Shown here one piece after another: positions 18,990 to 28,719 of a DNA stretch of 64,000 nucleotides. The stretch covers positions 1 through 64,000 of the forward strand of contig CANJCO010000005.1 of assembly GCA_947473045.1 (NCBI GenBank). Direction: 5' to 3'. Every line of letters begins with the position of its first letter. Positions within the stretch are counted from its first letter, which is position 1. Position numbers and translations under genes: made by a program. A model generated the notes under the pieces. That model was not told the DNA's origin. It ran no database searches and saw only the letters and a program-made list of their open reading frames with translations. Source of the stretch: Myxococcales bacterium. GTDB lineage: Bacteria; Myxococcota_A; Polyangia; Polyangiales; Polyangiaceae.

Positions 18990-19727
18990 TCACTTTTTTG
19001 ACGCCAGCCACAGCAGCGGCTGCCGGTAGTTGGTGATCATCCGGTCGGCCGGAACTTCGTGCCCCATGCCTTGGGCGATCTTCACGCGATAGGCAATTTT
19101 GTGAGCTTTGAGCATATCGGCCACGCGCGCGGTGTTGGGCGCGACTTCGTCGTGGACGCCCGTGAAAAGGTAAGCGCCTTTGATCTTCGAGCGATTGTGA
19201 TCGAGCAGCTGCGGAGCGTCGCCGAACCAGTACTGATCGTTGGCCGCGAGGATGAGCCACCGGCTCCACGTCGACGGGTCGCGCAGGCCGACCTGCATCG
19301 CGACGAACGCTCCCTCGCTGAAGCCCATCAGGATGTTTCCCCGGAGCTGCACGCGACGCTTGTATTTTGCACGCAACGCTTTGAGCGACGCGTCTGCGAT
19401 CTGACCGCCCACGACGGCGTTGTTGTCCCACGCGCGGGCGCCTCCGCCACGGTCGGCAGGCCCCTGCGGGCAGACCACCCAGCCGAACTGCGTGGCCACC
19501 TTCGCCCACTTGCGGCAGTCTTCCATCGGGTTTCCGCCCCGCCCGTGGAGGTACATGAGCACCGGACGCACACCGTTTCCGCGAGGTCGGTAGTAAAACG
19601 CGTTCGCGAAGCCCGGCACTTCGAGCCGCATCGGGTCGGGCGTGGGAGCGACGGGTTTTGCCCAGGCCTGCCGTGCGGAGACGGCCATCCCGACCAACAC
19701 GGCGATCAGGATGAAGGCAGAGCGCAT
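18990..19727 (-). CDS. secreted alpha/beta-hydrolase (esterase-like)
   Basis: A 245-residue hydrolase. The ATG at 19727 is chosen because it begins a clear signal peptide (hydrophobic AFILIAVLVGMAV, cut near AWA). The fold is marked by YLHGRGGNP (oxyanion region), MGFSEGAFVAM (nucleophile Ser in GxSxG), Asp in GVHDEVAP and His in GMGHEVP, so all three triad residues are in order. It resembles phospholipase/carboxylesterase or poly-hydroxybutyrate-depolymerase-like esterases of small size; the substrate is unknown. It is the first gene of a probable four-gene leftward unit and is divergent from hemC. Confidence 0.78.
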   Translation of the reverse strand: MRSAFILIAVLVGMAVSARQAWAKPVAPTPDPMRLEVPGFANAFYYRPRGNGVRPVLMYLHGRGGNPMEDCRKWAKVATQFGWVVCPQGPADRGGGARAWDNNAVVGGQIADASLKALRAKYKRRVQLRGNILMGFSEGAFVAMQVGLRDPSTWSRWLILAANDQYWFGDAPQLLDHNRSKIKGAYLFTGVHDEVAPNTARVADMLKAHKIAYRVKIAQGMGHEVPADRMITNYRQPLLWLASKK

Positions 19728-19827
19728 CGGCGCCCCAGCATACCGGCGTTGCTCGCTGCGGCAAAGCGTGCGGCCATGACCGATGGCAGCTACTCGGCGG
19801 CCTTCGCATCGAATACTGTGCGACGCC

Positions 19828-20724
19828 GTGCAAGTCACCTTCGCCACGCGCCGCAGCCCGCTCGCCTTAGCCCAGTGCCGAGCCTTCGTCGCGCGCCTCG
19901 TGGCTGCCCATCCCGGGCTCGAGGCCCTCGAAAAACAAGTCGTCACCACGGGCGATCGCGTTCAGGACCGCCCCCTTTCGGAGATCGGCGGCAAGGGCCT
20001 GTTCGTCAAGGAAATCGAGGAGGCGCTGCTCGACGGCTCTGCGCACTTCGCGGTGCACTCGATCAAAGACGTTCCGGCGACGCTCCCCGAAGGCCTCGCG
20101 ATCGTGTGCATTCCCGCGCGCGAAGACCCTCGCGATGTGCTGGTTTCACCGAGGTACGGCACCGTCAACGCGCTGCCGCGCGGCGCGAAGGTCGGCACAA
20201 GCAGCCTCCGAAGGCAGCTGATGCTGAAGGCGATGCGACCCGACCTCAACTTTGTTCCGCTGCGCGGCAACGTCGACACGCGCCTGCGCAAACTGCACGC
20301 CGGGGAGGCCGACGCGATCGTGCTCGCGCGCGCCGGTCTCGTGCGCCTCGGGCTCGCCGATCGGGCGACTGAGACGCTGATGCCCGAAGTGTCGCTCCCG
20401 GCGGTCGGACAGGGCGCGCTCGGCATCGAAGCCCTGCTCGCAGCACGCGACATTGTAGCGCTGCTCAAGCCGCTCCACCACCCCGAGACTGCCGCCTGCG
20501 TCGCGGCCGAGCGTGGCGTGCTGGCGGCCCTCGAAGGCGACTGCAAGACGCCGATCGCCGCATTCGCGCACCGCGACGGGACGTTCATGCGCCTGCGCGC
20601 GTTCATCTCCGAGCCGGACGGATCGAGCCCGCGCACCCACGACGAAACAACGACGTGGCCCGACGACGAGGCCGATGCGCGGCGACTCGGTGAACAAGCA
20701 GGCAAGCGGCTAAAAAGAGGGTGA
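19828..20724 (+). CDS. hemC: hydroxymethylbilane synthase (porphobilinogen deaminase)
   Basis: A 298-residue enzyme that joins four porphobilinogen molecules into hydroxymethylbilane for heme and corrinoid synthesis. The GTG at 19828 is preferred over an in-frame ATG at 19783 because the family starts just before the TRRSPLALAQ motif. Other motifs are GGKGLFVKEIEEAL, VHSIKDVP (with the catalytic-region Asp), GTSSLRR and RGNVDTRL. LEGDCKTPIAAFA contains Cys239, which carries the dipyrromethane cofactor. No good ribosome site is visible, and a TACTGT sequence eight bases before the GTG could mean a nearly leaderless transcript. mpl follows after four bases. Confidence 0.95.
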   Translation: MQVTFATRRSPLALAQCRAFVARLVAAHPGLEALEKQVVTTGDRVQDRPLSEIGGKGLFVKEIEEALLDGSAHFAVHSIKDVPATLPEGLAIVCIPAREDPRDVLVSPRYGTVNALPRGAKVGTSSLRRQLMLKAMRPDLNFVPLRGNVDTRLRKLHAGEADAIVLARAGLVRLGLADRATETLMPEVSLPAVGQGALGIEALLAARDIVALLKPLHHPETAACVAAERGVLAALEGDCKTPIAAFAHRDGTFMRLRAFISEPDGSSPRTHDETTTWPDDEADARRLGEQAGKRLKRG

Positions 20725-20728
20725 CGGG

Positions 20729-22183
20729 ATGCACGTACATTTCATCGGCGTCAGCGGCACCGGGATGGGCGCGCTCGCCATGCTGTTTCGCGAGCGCGGC
20801 GCGAGGGTAACGGGAAGCGACGTCGCCTTCGATCCGCCGATCGGCCCCGCCCTCGCCGCCGCCGGCATCGCGTGCCTCAAGGGCTACGACGCGGCGCACC
20901 TCGAGCCGGCGCCCGATCTCGTCGTCGTCGGCAACGCGATCCGCCGCGACAACCCCGAGGCCCTCTCCGCCGAAGCCCGCGATCTCGCGCGCACGTCGAT
21001 GTCGGGCGCGCTGCGCGAGCACTTCATCGCCGGACGCCGGCCCGTGGTCGCTTGCGGCACGCACGGAAAGACCACGACGAGCGCGATGTGCGCGTGGCTG
21101 CTGCACTCCGCCGATCTCAATCCGGGCTATTTCATCGGCGGGTTGCCCAAGAACTTCGCGTCGGGCGCAGCGATCGGGCGCGTCTCGCGATCGCTGCTCG
21201 GCGGCGCGCCGGGCAAGCCCGCGCCCTTCGTGATCGAAGGCGATGAGTACGACGCCGTGTACTGGCGCAAGGAGCCCAAGCTCCTCGACTACCTCGGAGT
21301 GGGCGGCGACGATGTCGCGATCCTCACGAGCGTCGAGCACGATCACATCGACATCTACCCGGACAGCGCGAGCTACGAGGCCGCGTTCGCGACGGCGCTC
21401 GCGAAAATGCCCGAGGGCGGCAAATTGTTCGTCGACGCAGGGCAGCCCCGTGCAGTCGCGGTCGCGCGGCGAGCGTGCGCAGCGCCGATCTCTCTCTACG
21501 GAACCGAAGGTCACACCGGGGCCGAGACCCCGGAGTGGCTCGCGGCCGTCGGTCCGATCGACGACCTCGGCCGCCAGACGTTCGACGTGTTCGTAGGCGG
21601 AGCGTCGTGCGGGCGCTTTGCCATGAAGAGCCCCGGTGCCCACAATGTTCGCAACGCGCTCGCGGCCATCGCGATGGGCGCGGAGTGCTTCGGCGTCACG
21701 ATGGCGCAAGCGCGCGCAGCCATGGCGACGTTCGAGGGCGTCAGGCGTCGCCAGGACCTCCTCGGTGAGCCCGCAGGCGTGCGCGTCTATGATGATTTCG
21801 CGCATCACCCCACCGCCGTCGACGAGACGCTGCGAGCCCTGAAGAGCAAGCACCCGCGCGGTCGGCTAATCGCCGTATTCGAACCGCGCAGCGCGACCGC
21901 GTGTCGCAGCCTTCACCAGGACGACTACGTGCGCGCGTTCGGCGCCGCCGATCGCGTCGTGCTCGCGCCGCTCGGGCGCACCAACGTGCCGGAGTCGGAG
22001 CGACTCGACACGGGCAGGCTCGCGCGCGAGCTTGGCGAAAAAGCAACGGCCGCGCAGAGCACCGATCAGGTCCTCGACGTTCTCACAGGCGAAGCGAGGC
22101 CCGGCGACACTGTCGCGCTCCTGTCGAACGGCGCCTTCGCGGACCTGCACGGTCGCCTGCTGTCGGCGCTCGGCGCGCGCTGA
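20729..22183 (+). CDS. mpl: UDP-N-acetylmuramate:L-alanyl-gamma-D-glutamyl-meso-diaminopimelate ligase
   Basis: A 484-residue Mur ligase-fold enzyme that reattaches recycled murein tripeptide to UDP-MurNAc. The N terminus HVHFIGVSGTGMGALAML followed by VTGSD, LKGYDA and VVVGNAIRRDNPE is the Mpl pattern rather than MurC. The ATP P-loop is GTHGKTTT at about 111-118, and FVIEGDEYDAVY and TSVEHDHIDIYP are the central-domain metal and ATP motifs. VYDDFAHHPTAV marks the C-terminal domain. It shares a recycling theme with the NamZ-like gene at 12.5-13.7 kb. It is co-directional with hemC (4-base gap), and its stop abuts the end of the giant kinase gene. Confidence 0.93.
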   Translation: MHVHFIGVSGTGMGALAMLFRERGARVTGSDVAFDPPIGPALAAAGIACLKGYDAAHLEPAPDLVVVGNAIRRDNPEALSAEARDLARTSMSGALREHFIAGRRPVVACGTHGKTTTSAMCAWLLHSADLNPGYFIGGLPKNFASGAAIGRVSRSLLGGAPGKPAPFVIEGDEYDAVYWRKEPKLLDYLGVGGDDVAILTSVEHDHIDIYPDSASYEAAFATALAKMPEGGKLFVDAGQPRAVAVARRACAAPISLYGTEGHTGAETPEWLAAVGPIDDLGRQTFDVFVGGASCGRFAMKSPGAHNVRNALAAIAMGAECFGVTMAQARAAMATFEGVRRRQDLLGEPAGVRVYDDFAHHPTAVDETLRALKSKHPRGRLIAVFEPRSATACRSLHQDDYVRAFGAADRVVLAPLGRTNVPESERLDTGRLARELGEKATAAQSTDQVLDVLTGEARPGDTVALLSNGAFADLHGRLLSALGAR

Positions 22184-25100
22184 CTACGACGCCAGCGTCG
22201 CCAGCGTCTTGAGGGCGTCTTCGCAGTCGTCGACCACCAGCTTGTGCCCCTTGGCCAGCGCCAGCGTGCGCAGCTCTTCGAACTCGCGCCGCGCGCGCTC
22301 GTCGTCGCCACGTCGCTTCTGCATGAGCCGCGCGAGGAAATAGCGTCCGCTGATGACGTCCCAGCTGAACTCGTTGGCCTCGGCGTAGCGCACGCCCTCG
22401 ACGAGCTGCTTCTCGGCCGCTTCGTCGCCTTTGAGGCCGGCGAGGTACGCAAGGAGCATCTGGTTGTGGCTCGCGAGTCGATCGAACGCGTACTCGTCGC
22501 ACAGCGCGAGCGATTGCTGCAACGCACCATACGCGCGGGCGAAGTCCTCGAGGCGAAGCAGCGTGTCGCCCACGTTGTGGAGGTTGACGGCGACCTCATA
22601 GGAGAGTCCCAGCGCCCTCGCGAGGTCGACGCCGCGCTCGCTCTCGGCGCAGGCCGCCCGAAAATCGCGCGTGAAGTAAAAGACGAGGCCGCGAAGTTTC
22701 TGACGCTCGCACGCCGCCGCCGGATCGACGGGCAGCAGCGCTTCGGCGCGTTCGAGCGCGCTCAGCGCTGCGACGCGGTCGCCGAGGGCCGCGTGGGCCT
22801 GCGCGAGGCTGACCAGCACCTTGTGTTCGACGTGCTTGTCGGCTTCTCGCGTGACGAGGCCCTGCATTCGCTTGAGGAGCTCGAGCGATCCGGCGAAGTC
22901 ACCGCGACGGCCCGCCATCTCGGCCGCGGCGACCAGCACGAGCTTCATGAGCTCGTCGTCGCCTTGCGCGACGCGCTCGGCCTCTTCGAGCGGGACGGCA
23001 GCCGCCTCGAATTTGTGCAACGCAACAAGGATGCGCGAAGCGTTGACCCGCGCTCGGACGCGGATGGCAGAGTCACCGCCCGCGTCGAGGCGCGCGATGA
23101 TGCGATCGCACATCTCCTGGGCTTCGGGAGCAGCGCGGACGAGGCCCACGGCCTGAGCCAGCTGATCGAGCCACGCAGCGAGCTCGGCCGGCGGGCGGCC
23201 GGCCATATCGCAGAGCTCGATGGCTCGCGAAAAGTCGCGCACGGCCGCCTCGAGCTGCCTCGCCTCGAACTTGCGCTCACCGCTTTTGGCGAAGTGCGTC
23301 GCGGCCTGCTCGCGATCGCCCGCCTCGTAGAAGTGCGTTGCGATTCGCGAGGCTTGCTCACTGGTGCGATCGCCAACGCTGCGCTCGAGCGCGGCGCCTG
23401 CCGCCGCGTGCAGCTCGCGGAAAGCCTCGTGCGGCAGCGCGTCGAGCACCACTTCGCGAATGAGCGGCGAGGCCACGCGCAGCTCCGTCGGCGTGACGCG
23501 CACAAGCAGCTCGGCCTTCAGGAGCGCGTCGAGCGACCGCTCGGCGACCGCGAGCGGCTGCGCGAGCATCTCGGCAACGACCGCCGGCGCGATCGACTCA
23601 CCGAGCACCGCAGCCGCCTGAAGCGTCGGACGATCGCCCGCCGACAAGCGCGCCACGCGCAGCGCCACCAGGCCTCGAAGCGTCTTCGGCAGCGCGAGCT
23701 CCTGACCCACGAGGCGCATGGATACGACCTTGCCGTCGGCGACGGTCACCGCGCCCACATCGAGCAGCGCCTTGATGACCTCTTCGATGAACAGGGGATG
23801 ACCGCCGGCGCGATCGCGGACGAAGCGCACCAGCGCGTCGGGCGCGACTTCGGTGCCCAGGCGCAGCGGGATGAGGCGGGCGACGTCGTCGGGCGCGAGG
23901 TCGGCCAGGTCGAGCGCGACGTGTCCTTCGCTTTGCTCGAGCGGATGCGAAAACCCCTCGCGGGCCGACAGCGCGAACACGACGCGGGAGCTTTTGAGTT
24001 TGCTGAGCGCGCTCTCGAGAATGGAAGAACTGTCTTCGTCCATGCAGTGCGCGGCGTCCCACGCGAAGGTGTGCGGCTTGTCTTCGCACAGGCTCGCGAC
24101 CATGCGGGCGAACGCCGATCGCAGGGCCGTCTTGGCGTTGGACGAAGACGAGAGCGCGACGTCCCCACCGAGCGCCGCCAACACCGCGGCGACCTCGTCG
24201 TCCTGCAAGCCGGTCGCGCGCAGACGCGGCTGCAGGGCCATGACGCGGTCGGGATGGTCGCCGTCGGCGATGCCGCAAAGAACTTGCAGCATGCATACAA
24301 TTCCGGAAAGCGGGATGTCGCGGCCGCGCGGCGGGCAAATCGCGACGTACCACCCGACATTGTAGCCGCCCTTCACGAGTCTCCGCTCGACCTCGTAGAG
24401 CAGGCGCGTCTTGCCGATGCCGTGGGCGCCCCGAACCGTGAGCGCGCGAGCCGCCCTTCGCGTGGCGGCGGCGAGCACTTCGCCGACCCTGCGCAGCTCG
24501 TCTTTGCGACCCACGAAGCGACCGAACGTCTCGGCGGCGCCGCGCACGTCTTTGACGATGGCGCCGGCGACGCCTGAAGGCTGCGTGCCGTCGTTCAGCG
24601 TGTCGAAGACGAAGATATTTTTCAGCTGACGCATCGCCGCGCCCGACACCGCGACGGCACCTTCGCGGGCGCGGGCCAGAGCGCACGCGGAGGCGACGAG
24701 GCCGCTCAGCCGCTCGTCGTCGGTCGGGGCGCCATCGGGCCCGACGTGAATGCGTGCAGTATGCACGCCTGCCGAGGCGACCGCCGCACCGCTCTGTGCG
24801 CGGAGCGCCACCATCGCGCAGCGCGTCGCCATCTCGGTGTCTCGGCCGTCGGGCTCTCCGAGGCCAAACAGGCCGATGATCTGATCGGCCTCGCGGGAGT
24901 GAACGCGGCCGCCGTACCGGAGCACGAGCTCGATGGCGCGATCGCCCGCGCCGGCCCCCTGCCCCCTCGGGAACTCGATCACGAGCGCCGACACCTCGCG
25001 GCGCTCGCCGAGCGATCCGGTGAGATCGAACGAGACCGAACGCACACCCGTTTCTTCGACCACCGAGACGCTTGAGACTGAGCGACCGGGCGGCACCTCG

Positions 25101-26128
25101 ACGGGGGTGCGCTCGGCGATGTGGGAGCCCTCGTCGAGGATCTGGATGGACGAGCCGCTCGGATCGGCGGCCACGCCTTCAATGCTCACGAGAAAATCGC
25201 TCAGCTCGTGCGCGCCGTAGCGGCTGCCCTGCGAATAGAGAAACGCAAGGAGGGCTTCATACATTCGCCCCGCGTCGGGGTAGCGGTCGGCAGGATTTTT
25301 CGCCATCGCGACCTTGAGGATGGCGACGAGCTCCGCAGGCACTTCAGGCCGAAGCAGCTCGACGGGCGGGTATTCGCACGCCTGAACGCGACGCAGCGTT
25401 TCGAAGGCAGTCGGCGCGCTGAACGGGTTGACGCCAGCGACGCACTCGTAGAGCACGATCCCGAGGCTGAAGAGGTCGCTGCGGCCGTCGACCGACTCGC
25501 CCCGCGCCTGCTCCGGGCTCATGTAGCCGAACTTGCCGTGAAGCTGCCGGGCGCGCGTGCTCTCCTCTTCGAGCTCGTCGATCGCACCGCGGGCCTTCGC
25601 GATGCCGAAGTCGGTGACCTTGACCTCGCCTTCGAAGGACAGCAAAACGTTTTGCGGAGACACATCGCGGTGCACGATGCCCAGAGGCCTGAGCTGCTCG
25701 TCGCGACGGCGGTGCGCGTGATCGAGCCCTTTGACGACCTCGGCGCAGGCGTAAACCGCCATTTCGAGCGGCATCGAGGTCTGGCGGCGACGGCAGCGGG
25801 CAAGCGCCGTCGCGAGGTCGATGCCGTGCACGAACTCCATCGCGATGTAATAGGCGTCGCTGTGCTGGCCGGCGGCGTCGACGACCGGCGCACGGCCCAG
25901 GTCGAACACCTGCACGATGTTGGCGTGCGACAGGCGCACCGCGAGCTTGGCCTCGTAGATGAACATGTCGACGAAGCGCTGGCTGCGGGCGAGCTCGGGA
26001 AGGATTCGCTTGATGACGAGGACCTTCTCGAAGCCTTCGACGCCGAAGCTCTTGGCTTTGAATACTTCCGCCATGCCGCCCTGACCGAGGCGCTCGAGCA
26101 GCCGATAGCGTCCGAAGGCGTTGCTCAC
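22184..26128 (-). CDS. giant Ser/Thr kinase with degenerate cyclase domain, AAA ATPase and TPR repeats
   Basis: A 1314-residue cytoplasmic protein. The start is a GTG at 26128 (or a GTG at 26134), just before the kinase fold. The kinase occupies residues about 7-285: GQGGMAEVF, HRDVSPQN, DFG and GKFGYMSPEQ. About 375-510 resembles a class III nucleotidyl cyclase (YGGRVHS...IIGLFG, then AMVAL, GVHTARIHVG), but the metal Asp and GD residues are replaced. About 535-800 is a STAND-like ATPase (GAHGIGKTRLL, FAWDAAHCMDE). The rest is TPR helices. Such kinase-ATPase-TPR proteins are common in myxobacteria as signalling hubs; the ligand is unknown. It converges exactly on mpl. Confidence 0.85.
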   Translation of the reverse strand: MSNAFGRYRLLERLGQGGMAEVFKAKSFGVEGFEKVLVIKRILPELARSQRFVDMFIYEAKLAVRLSHANIVQVFDLGRAPVVDAAGQHSDAYYIAMEFVHGIDLATALARCRRRQTSMPLEMAVYACAEVVKGLDHAHRRRDEQLRPLGIVHRDVSPQNVLLSFEGEVKVTDFGIAKARGAIDELEEESTRARQLHGKFGYMSPEQARGESVDGRSDLFSLGIVLYECVAGVNPFSAPTAFETLRRVQACEYPPVELLRPEVPAELVAILKVAMAKNPADRYPDAGRMYEALLAFLYSQGSRYGAHELSDFLVSIEGVAADPSGSSIQILDEGSHIAERTPVEVPPGRSVSSVSVVEETGVRSVSFDLTGSLGERREVSALVIEFPRGQGAGAGDRAIELVLRYGGRVHSREADQIIGLFGLGEPDGRDTEMATRCAMVALRAQSGAAVASAGVHTARIHVGPDGAPTDDERLSGLVASACALARAREGAVAVSGAAMRQLKNIFVFDTLNDGTQPSGVAGAIVKDVRGAAETFGRFVGRKDELRRVGEVLAAATRRAARALTVRGAHGIGKTRLLYEVERRLVKGGYNVGWYVAICPPRGRDIPLSGIVCMLQVLCGIADGDHPDRVMALQPRLRATGLQDDEVAAVLAALGGDVALSSSSNAKTALRSAFARMVASLCEDKPHTFAWDAAHCMDEDSSSILESALSKLKSSRVVFALSAREGFSHPLEQSEGHVALDLADLAPDDVARLIPLRLGTEVAPDALVRFVRDRAGGHPLFIEEVIKALLDVGAVTVADGKVVSMRLVGQELALPKTLRGLVALRVARLSAGDRPTLQAAAVLGESIAPAVVAEMLAQPLAVAERSLDALLKAELLVRVTPTELRVASPLIREVVLDALPHEAFRELHAAAGAALERSVGDRTSEQASRIATHFYEAGDREQAATHFAKSGERKFEARQLEAAVRDFSRAIELCDMAGRPPAELAAWLDQLAQAVGLVRAAPEAQEMCDRIIARLDAGGDSAIRVRARVNASRILVALHKFEAAAVPLEEAERVAQGDDELMKLVLVAAAEMAGRRGDFAGSLELLKRMQGLVTREADKHVEHKVLVSLAQAHAALGDRVAALSALERAEALLPVDPAAACERQKLRGLVFYFTRDFRAACAESERGVDLARALGLSYEVAVNLHNVGDTLLRLEDFARAYGALQQSLALCDEYAFDRLASHNQMLLAYLAGLKGDEAAEKQLVEGVRYAEANEFSWDVISGRYFLARLMQKRRGDDERARREFEELRTLALAKGHKLVVDDCEDALKTLATLAS

Positions 26129-26385
26129 GACGGCCACCGCACCGCGCGTTCGTGGGCGACGCTGGCGCGCACGCCTGCCGGAGCCGTGCCGCTGGAGCGG
26201 ATGAACGTGGTGTTGGTCACGGAGTCGTTGCCTCGTCGAAATCGCGAAGTGGATGAACAAGGATAGCATCCGACGCCCCCCCCGGCGGGTCAGACGACCA
26301 CAATCACAACGGGTATCGTCACGCGGCTGAGGTTCCAAGCAAAATGGGGAGCGACGCCGGCTTCATGTGCCGCATGAACCTACAC

Positions 26386-28719
26386 TTAGTCGTTCACCCA
26401 AATGGGGTTCGAGAACGCGAGCGGGGCCACCGGCATGAAGGGCAACACGTCGTCGAGCAGCCGTGTTCCCTTCGCGATGACGATTACCCAGGAGGCGCCC
26501 GCAGGAACGTCGACGGCGAGGGGGGCGTCGAGGCGAACGGTGCGGGCGCGGGCTTCGTCGAGGGAGCCGGTTTCGGGGCCAACGGTCGTCGGACGCGAGG
26601 CCACCGCGAGCGTCTGCGCGACTACGCCGCCCACGACGATCTCGACGCTGGTCACGTCGACCCACGGAGCCGCCCGCACCACGAGGTGTCCCTTCAGCGG
26701 GCCGCGACCACGACGCGCCGCACCTCCGGGTCTGGCGCCCTGGAGCACGACGTCGATCATCGGGCCGCTGGTCACAGTGGCCTGGCCTTTCTTGAGCGCA
26801 GCAACGACGAGCAGCGGATCGATCGCGGCCCCGTCATCTCCGCCTCCGCGCGCGCCGACCGCGATCATCGTGCGCGGATATCCAGCCCACTGGTACTGGA
26901 TGCGGTGTGAATCGCTGGAGCCGGTGCCCACGAGATGGCGGCCTGCTTGTAGCAGCGCGAACCAGTCACCCATGACGGCGGCCACGCGCGACGGCGTGGC
27001 GAGATCGTAGCCATTGTAGACCTCGATGGCGTCGAAGTCAGTGCGCAGCCCGCTCGGCACGGGGCCGCCGGCGCGAAAGCCGCTCAGCTCGAAATATCCG
27101 ATCTGGTTGGGAAGCCTCGGATGGTTGATTTGCAGCACGCGATCGGGGTCGCCGACGCGCGCGGCGGTGACGAGCTTGCCGACGCTCGAGCCGCGAAACG
27201 GAGGGATCGGCCTGTCGGGCGGCCAGGGAAAGAGGCCGAAGTGGCCGAAGCTCGGAGAGTAGGTCGTGAGCTCGACGCCGCGCACGTGAGCGAGCTCGGA
27301 TGCAAGGCCTGAGACTTCGAGCGCGGGCGCGTAGTCACCCACGATGTTGTGCTCCGTCGGAACGGCGAAGTCGACGCCGGCGGCCACGAGCGACAGCACG
27401 CGGTCCTCGACTGAAACCGGCGAGTCAAAGCTGGGTCTCGCGTGCACGTGAAGATCGCTGCCCACGATGCCCGGCGTCGGCACGACGTGGCGCGGGGAGA
27501 GGTCGACGCGCACGCGCTCTCCGGCCGCGACATCGACGACCTTCGCGTCGATGCTCCACTCGAGGCCTTTGGTCGCGGCTACGCGGTAGCGCCCTCTCGG
27601 CACCGGCGTTGTGACCGAGCCCCGCAGCGCGTCGATGAGCGGACCCGCGCCAGAGGCCCTGAAATCAGGCCCGAAAGTAGGATCAAGGGTGCCGTCGACG
27701 CCGTGCACGATGAGGCGCGCAGTGAGCGGCAGATGGCCGTCGGCGTCGAGTACCGAGACTTCGAGTTCGCCTCCGGCAGAGACGTCGAGCGCAAGTTCGA
27801 AGCCGCTCCCCGGAGCAAACATCTGCGGCGCGCTCGTCGCGGTGCCGGTCGTCAGGGGCCCGGCGTACCATCGGGTCACCGACGCGGGCACGCTCACGTC
27901 GAAGCGCCCGTCGGGCGAGGTCACGAAGCGGACGCTCGGCGCGCCGCCATCGTCGAGCGCCGTCACGCGCGCCCTGCCCGCAACGCCGCGGACGACGCCC
28001 GCGACGCGCAGCACGGGAAGGCCGGTGCGCGCATACACATGGCCAACCGAAGCCGCTTCGTCCCCCGCCGCGAAAAGCACGAGCGTTCCCGCGCGCGAGC
28101 CGGCCCTCACCGCGAGCCCGCGCGGGCTCATTTCAGAGTTGATTTGCAGCATTTCGGCCGCGACCGCGAGCGAAGGAGCGTCGCCAAACTGCACGAACGG
28201 CGCCTGCACGCTCGCCGCGTCGCCGATGACACCGACGCCGGAAGCGAACGCGTCGCGCGCAGCGGTTTCGAACGCCAACTCGGGACCGCTTCCAGCGTCG
28301 ACCGGCGGCGTCGCGTCGCGCACAGCGAGCGAGACCACAAGCCCACCGGTGGACGGGTCGACTTCGAGCGCCACGCCGGCGTCGAGCGCGACGGCTCCGG
28401 CGGACAGCGCCACATCGCCTCGCACCGCGCGCAGAGAGGCCGCCTCAACGCGTCGAAGGACGAGGGGCATGCGAGCGCCGCGATACACGACGACAAGCGT
28501 GCCCTCACGGGCAGCTCCGCCGGCAGCAGGTTGTAGCGTGAGGGAGCCATCTCGCGGGCGATAGGCGAACGCGCCGTCGGGCGTTTCGAGACGAAGCGAT
28601 CCGGTGGGGGCACGGGCCGCGGCGTAGCGGCTGGCCACGCGCGCGAGGCCGATCGCGCAGGCGAGCGCGAGGCACGCCATCGCGGCCCACCGCCATTGAC
28701 CGCGGCGCTCCAGACTCAT
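26386..28719 (-). CDS. CehA/McbA-type PHP-fold metallohydrolase, membrane-anchored
   Basis: A 777-residue protein. An N-terminal hydrophobic segment (residues about 12-28) should anchor or export it. Residues 40-400 are beta-rich with carboxypeptidase-regulatory-like repeats and no known enzyme motif. From about 418 the PHP fold begins: GSDLHVHARPSFDSP (His424, His426), then FAVPTEHN (Glu456, His457), and a late SSDSHR. These ligands match the CehA/McbA branch, named after carbaryl hydrolases but mostly of unknown substrate. It directly follows tsaE with no gap. The stop is TAA at 26386; the 257 bases downstream to the kinase GTG contain only a weak hairpin at 26362-26378 and a run of eight Cs at 26276-26283. 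Confidence 0.78.
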   Translation of the reverse strand: MSLERRGQWRWAAMACLALACAIGLARVASRYAAARAPTGSLRLETPDGAFAYRPRDGSLTLQPAAGGAAREGTLVVVYRGARMPLVLRRVEAASLRAVRGDVALSAGAVALDAGVALEVDPSTGGLVVSLAVRDATPPVDAGSGPELAFETAARDAFASGVGVIGDAASVQAPFVQFGDAPSLAVAAEMLQINSEMSPRGLAVRAGSRAGTLVLFAAGDEAASVGHVYARTGLPVLRVAGVVRGVAGRARVTALDDGGAPSVRFVTSPDGRFDVSVPASVTRWYAGPLTTGTATSAPQMFAPGSGFELALDVSAGGELEVSVLDADGHLPLTARLIVHGVDGTLDPTFGPDFRASGAGPLIDALRGSVTTPVPRGRYRVAATKGLEWSIDAKVVDVAAGERVRVDLSPRHVVPTPGIVGSDLHVHARPSFDSPVSVEDRVLSLVAAGVDFAVPTEHNIVGDYAPALEVSGLASELAHVRGVELTTYSPSFGHFGLFPWPPDRPIPPFRGSSVGKLVTAARVGDPDRVLQINHPRLPNQIGYFELSGFRAGGPVPSGLRTDFDAIEVYNGYDLATPSRVAAVMGDWFALLQAGRHLVGTGSSDSHRIQYQWAGYPRTMIAVGARGGGDDGAAIDPLLVVAALKKGQATVTSGPMIDVVLQGARPGGAARRGRGPLKGHLVVRAAPWVDVTSVEIVVGGVVAQTLAVASRPTTVGPETGSLDEARARTVRLDAPLAVDVPAGASWVIVIAKGTRLLDDVLPFMPVAPLAFSNPIWVND

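Noticed and set aside
19783-19827. Upstream ATG start of hemC
   Set aside because: The extra 15 residues do not resemble the family N terminus, which begins just before TRRSPLAL.
22244-24577. A 777-codon open frame antisense to the giant kinase gene
   Set aside because: Its product is low-complexity (Arg, Ala, Glu, His rich) with no domain, and it mirrors the GC-rich third-codon pattern of the sense gene. Many similar antisense frames in the window have the same cause.
26276-26283. Run of eight Cs upstream of the giant kinase as a phase-variation tract
   Set aside because: It lies about 150 bases before the GTG, not in a promoter spacer or reading frame that I can identify; similar C runs occur at 48794-48801.
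26362-26378. Hairpin TTCATG-TGCCG-CATGAA after the CehA-like gene
   Set aside because: Weak stem without a T run; likely chance.
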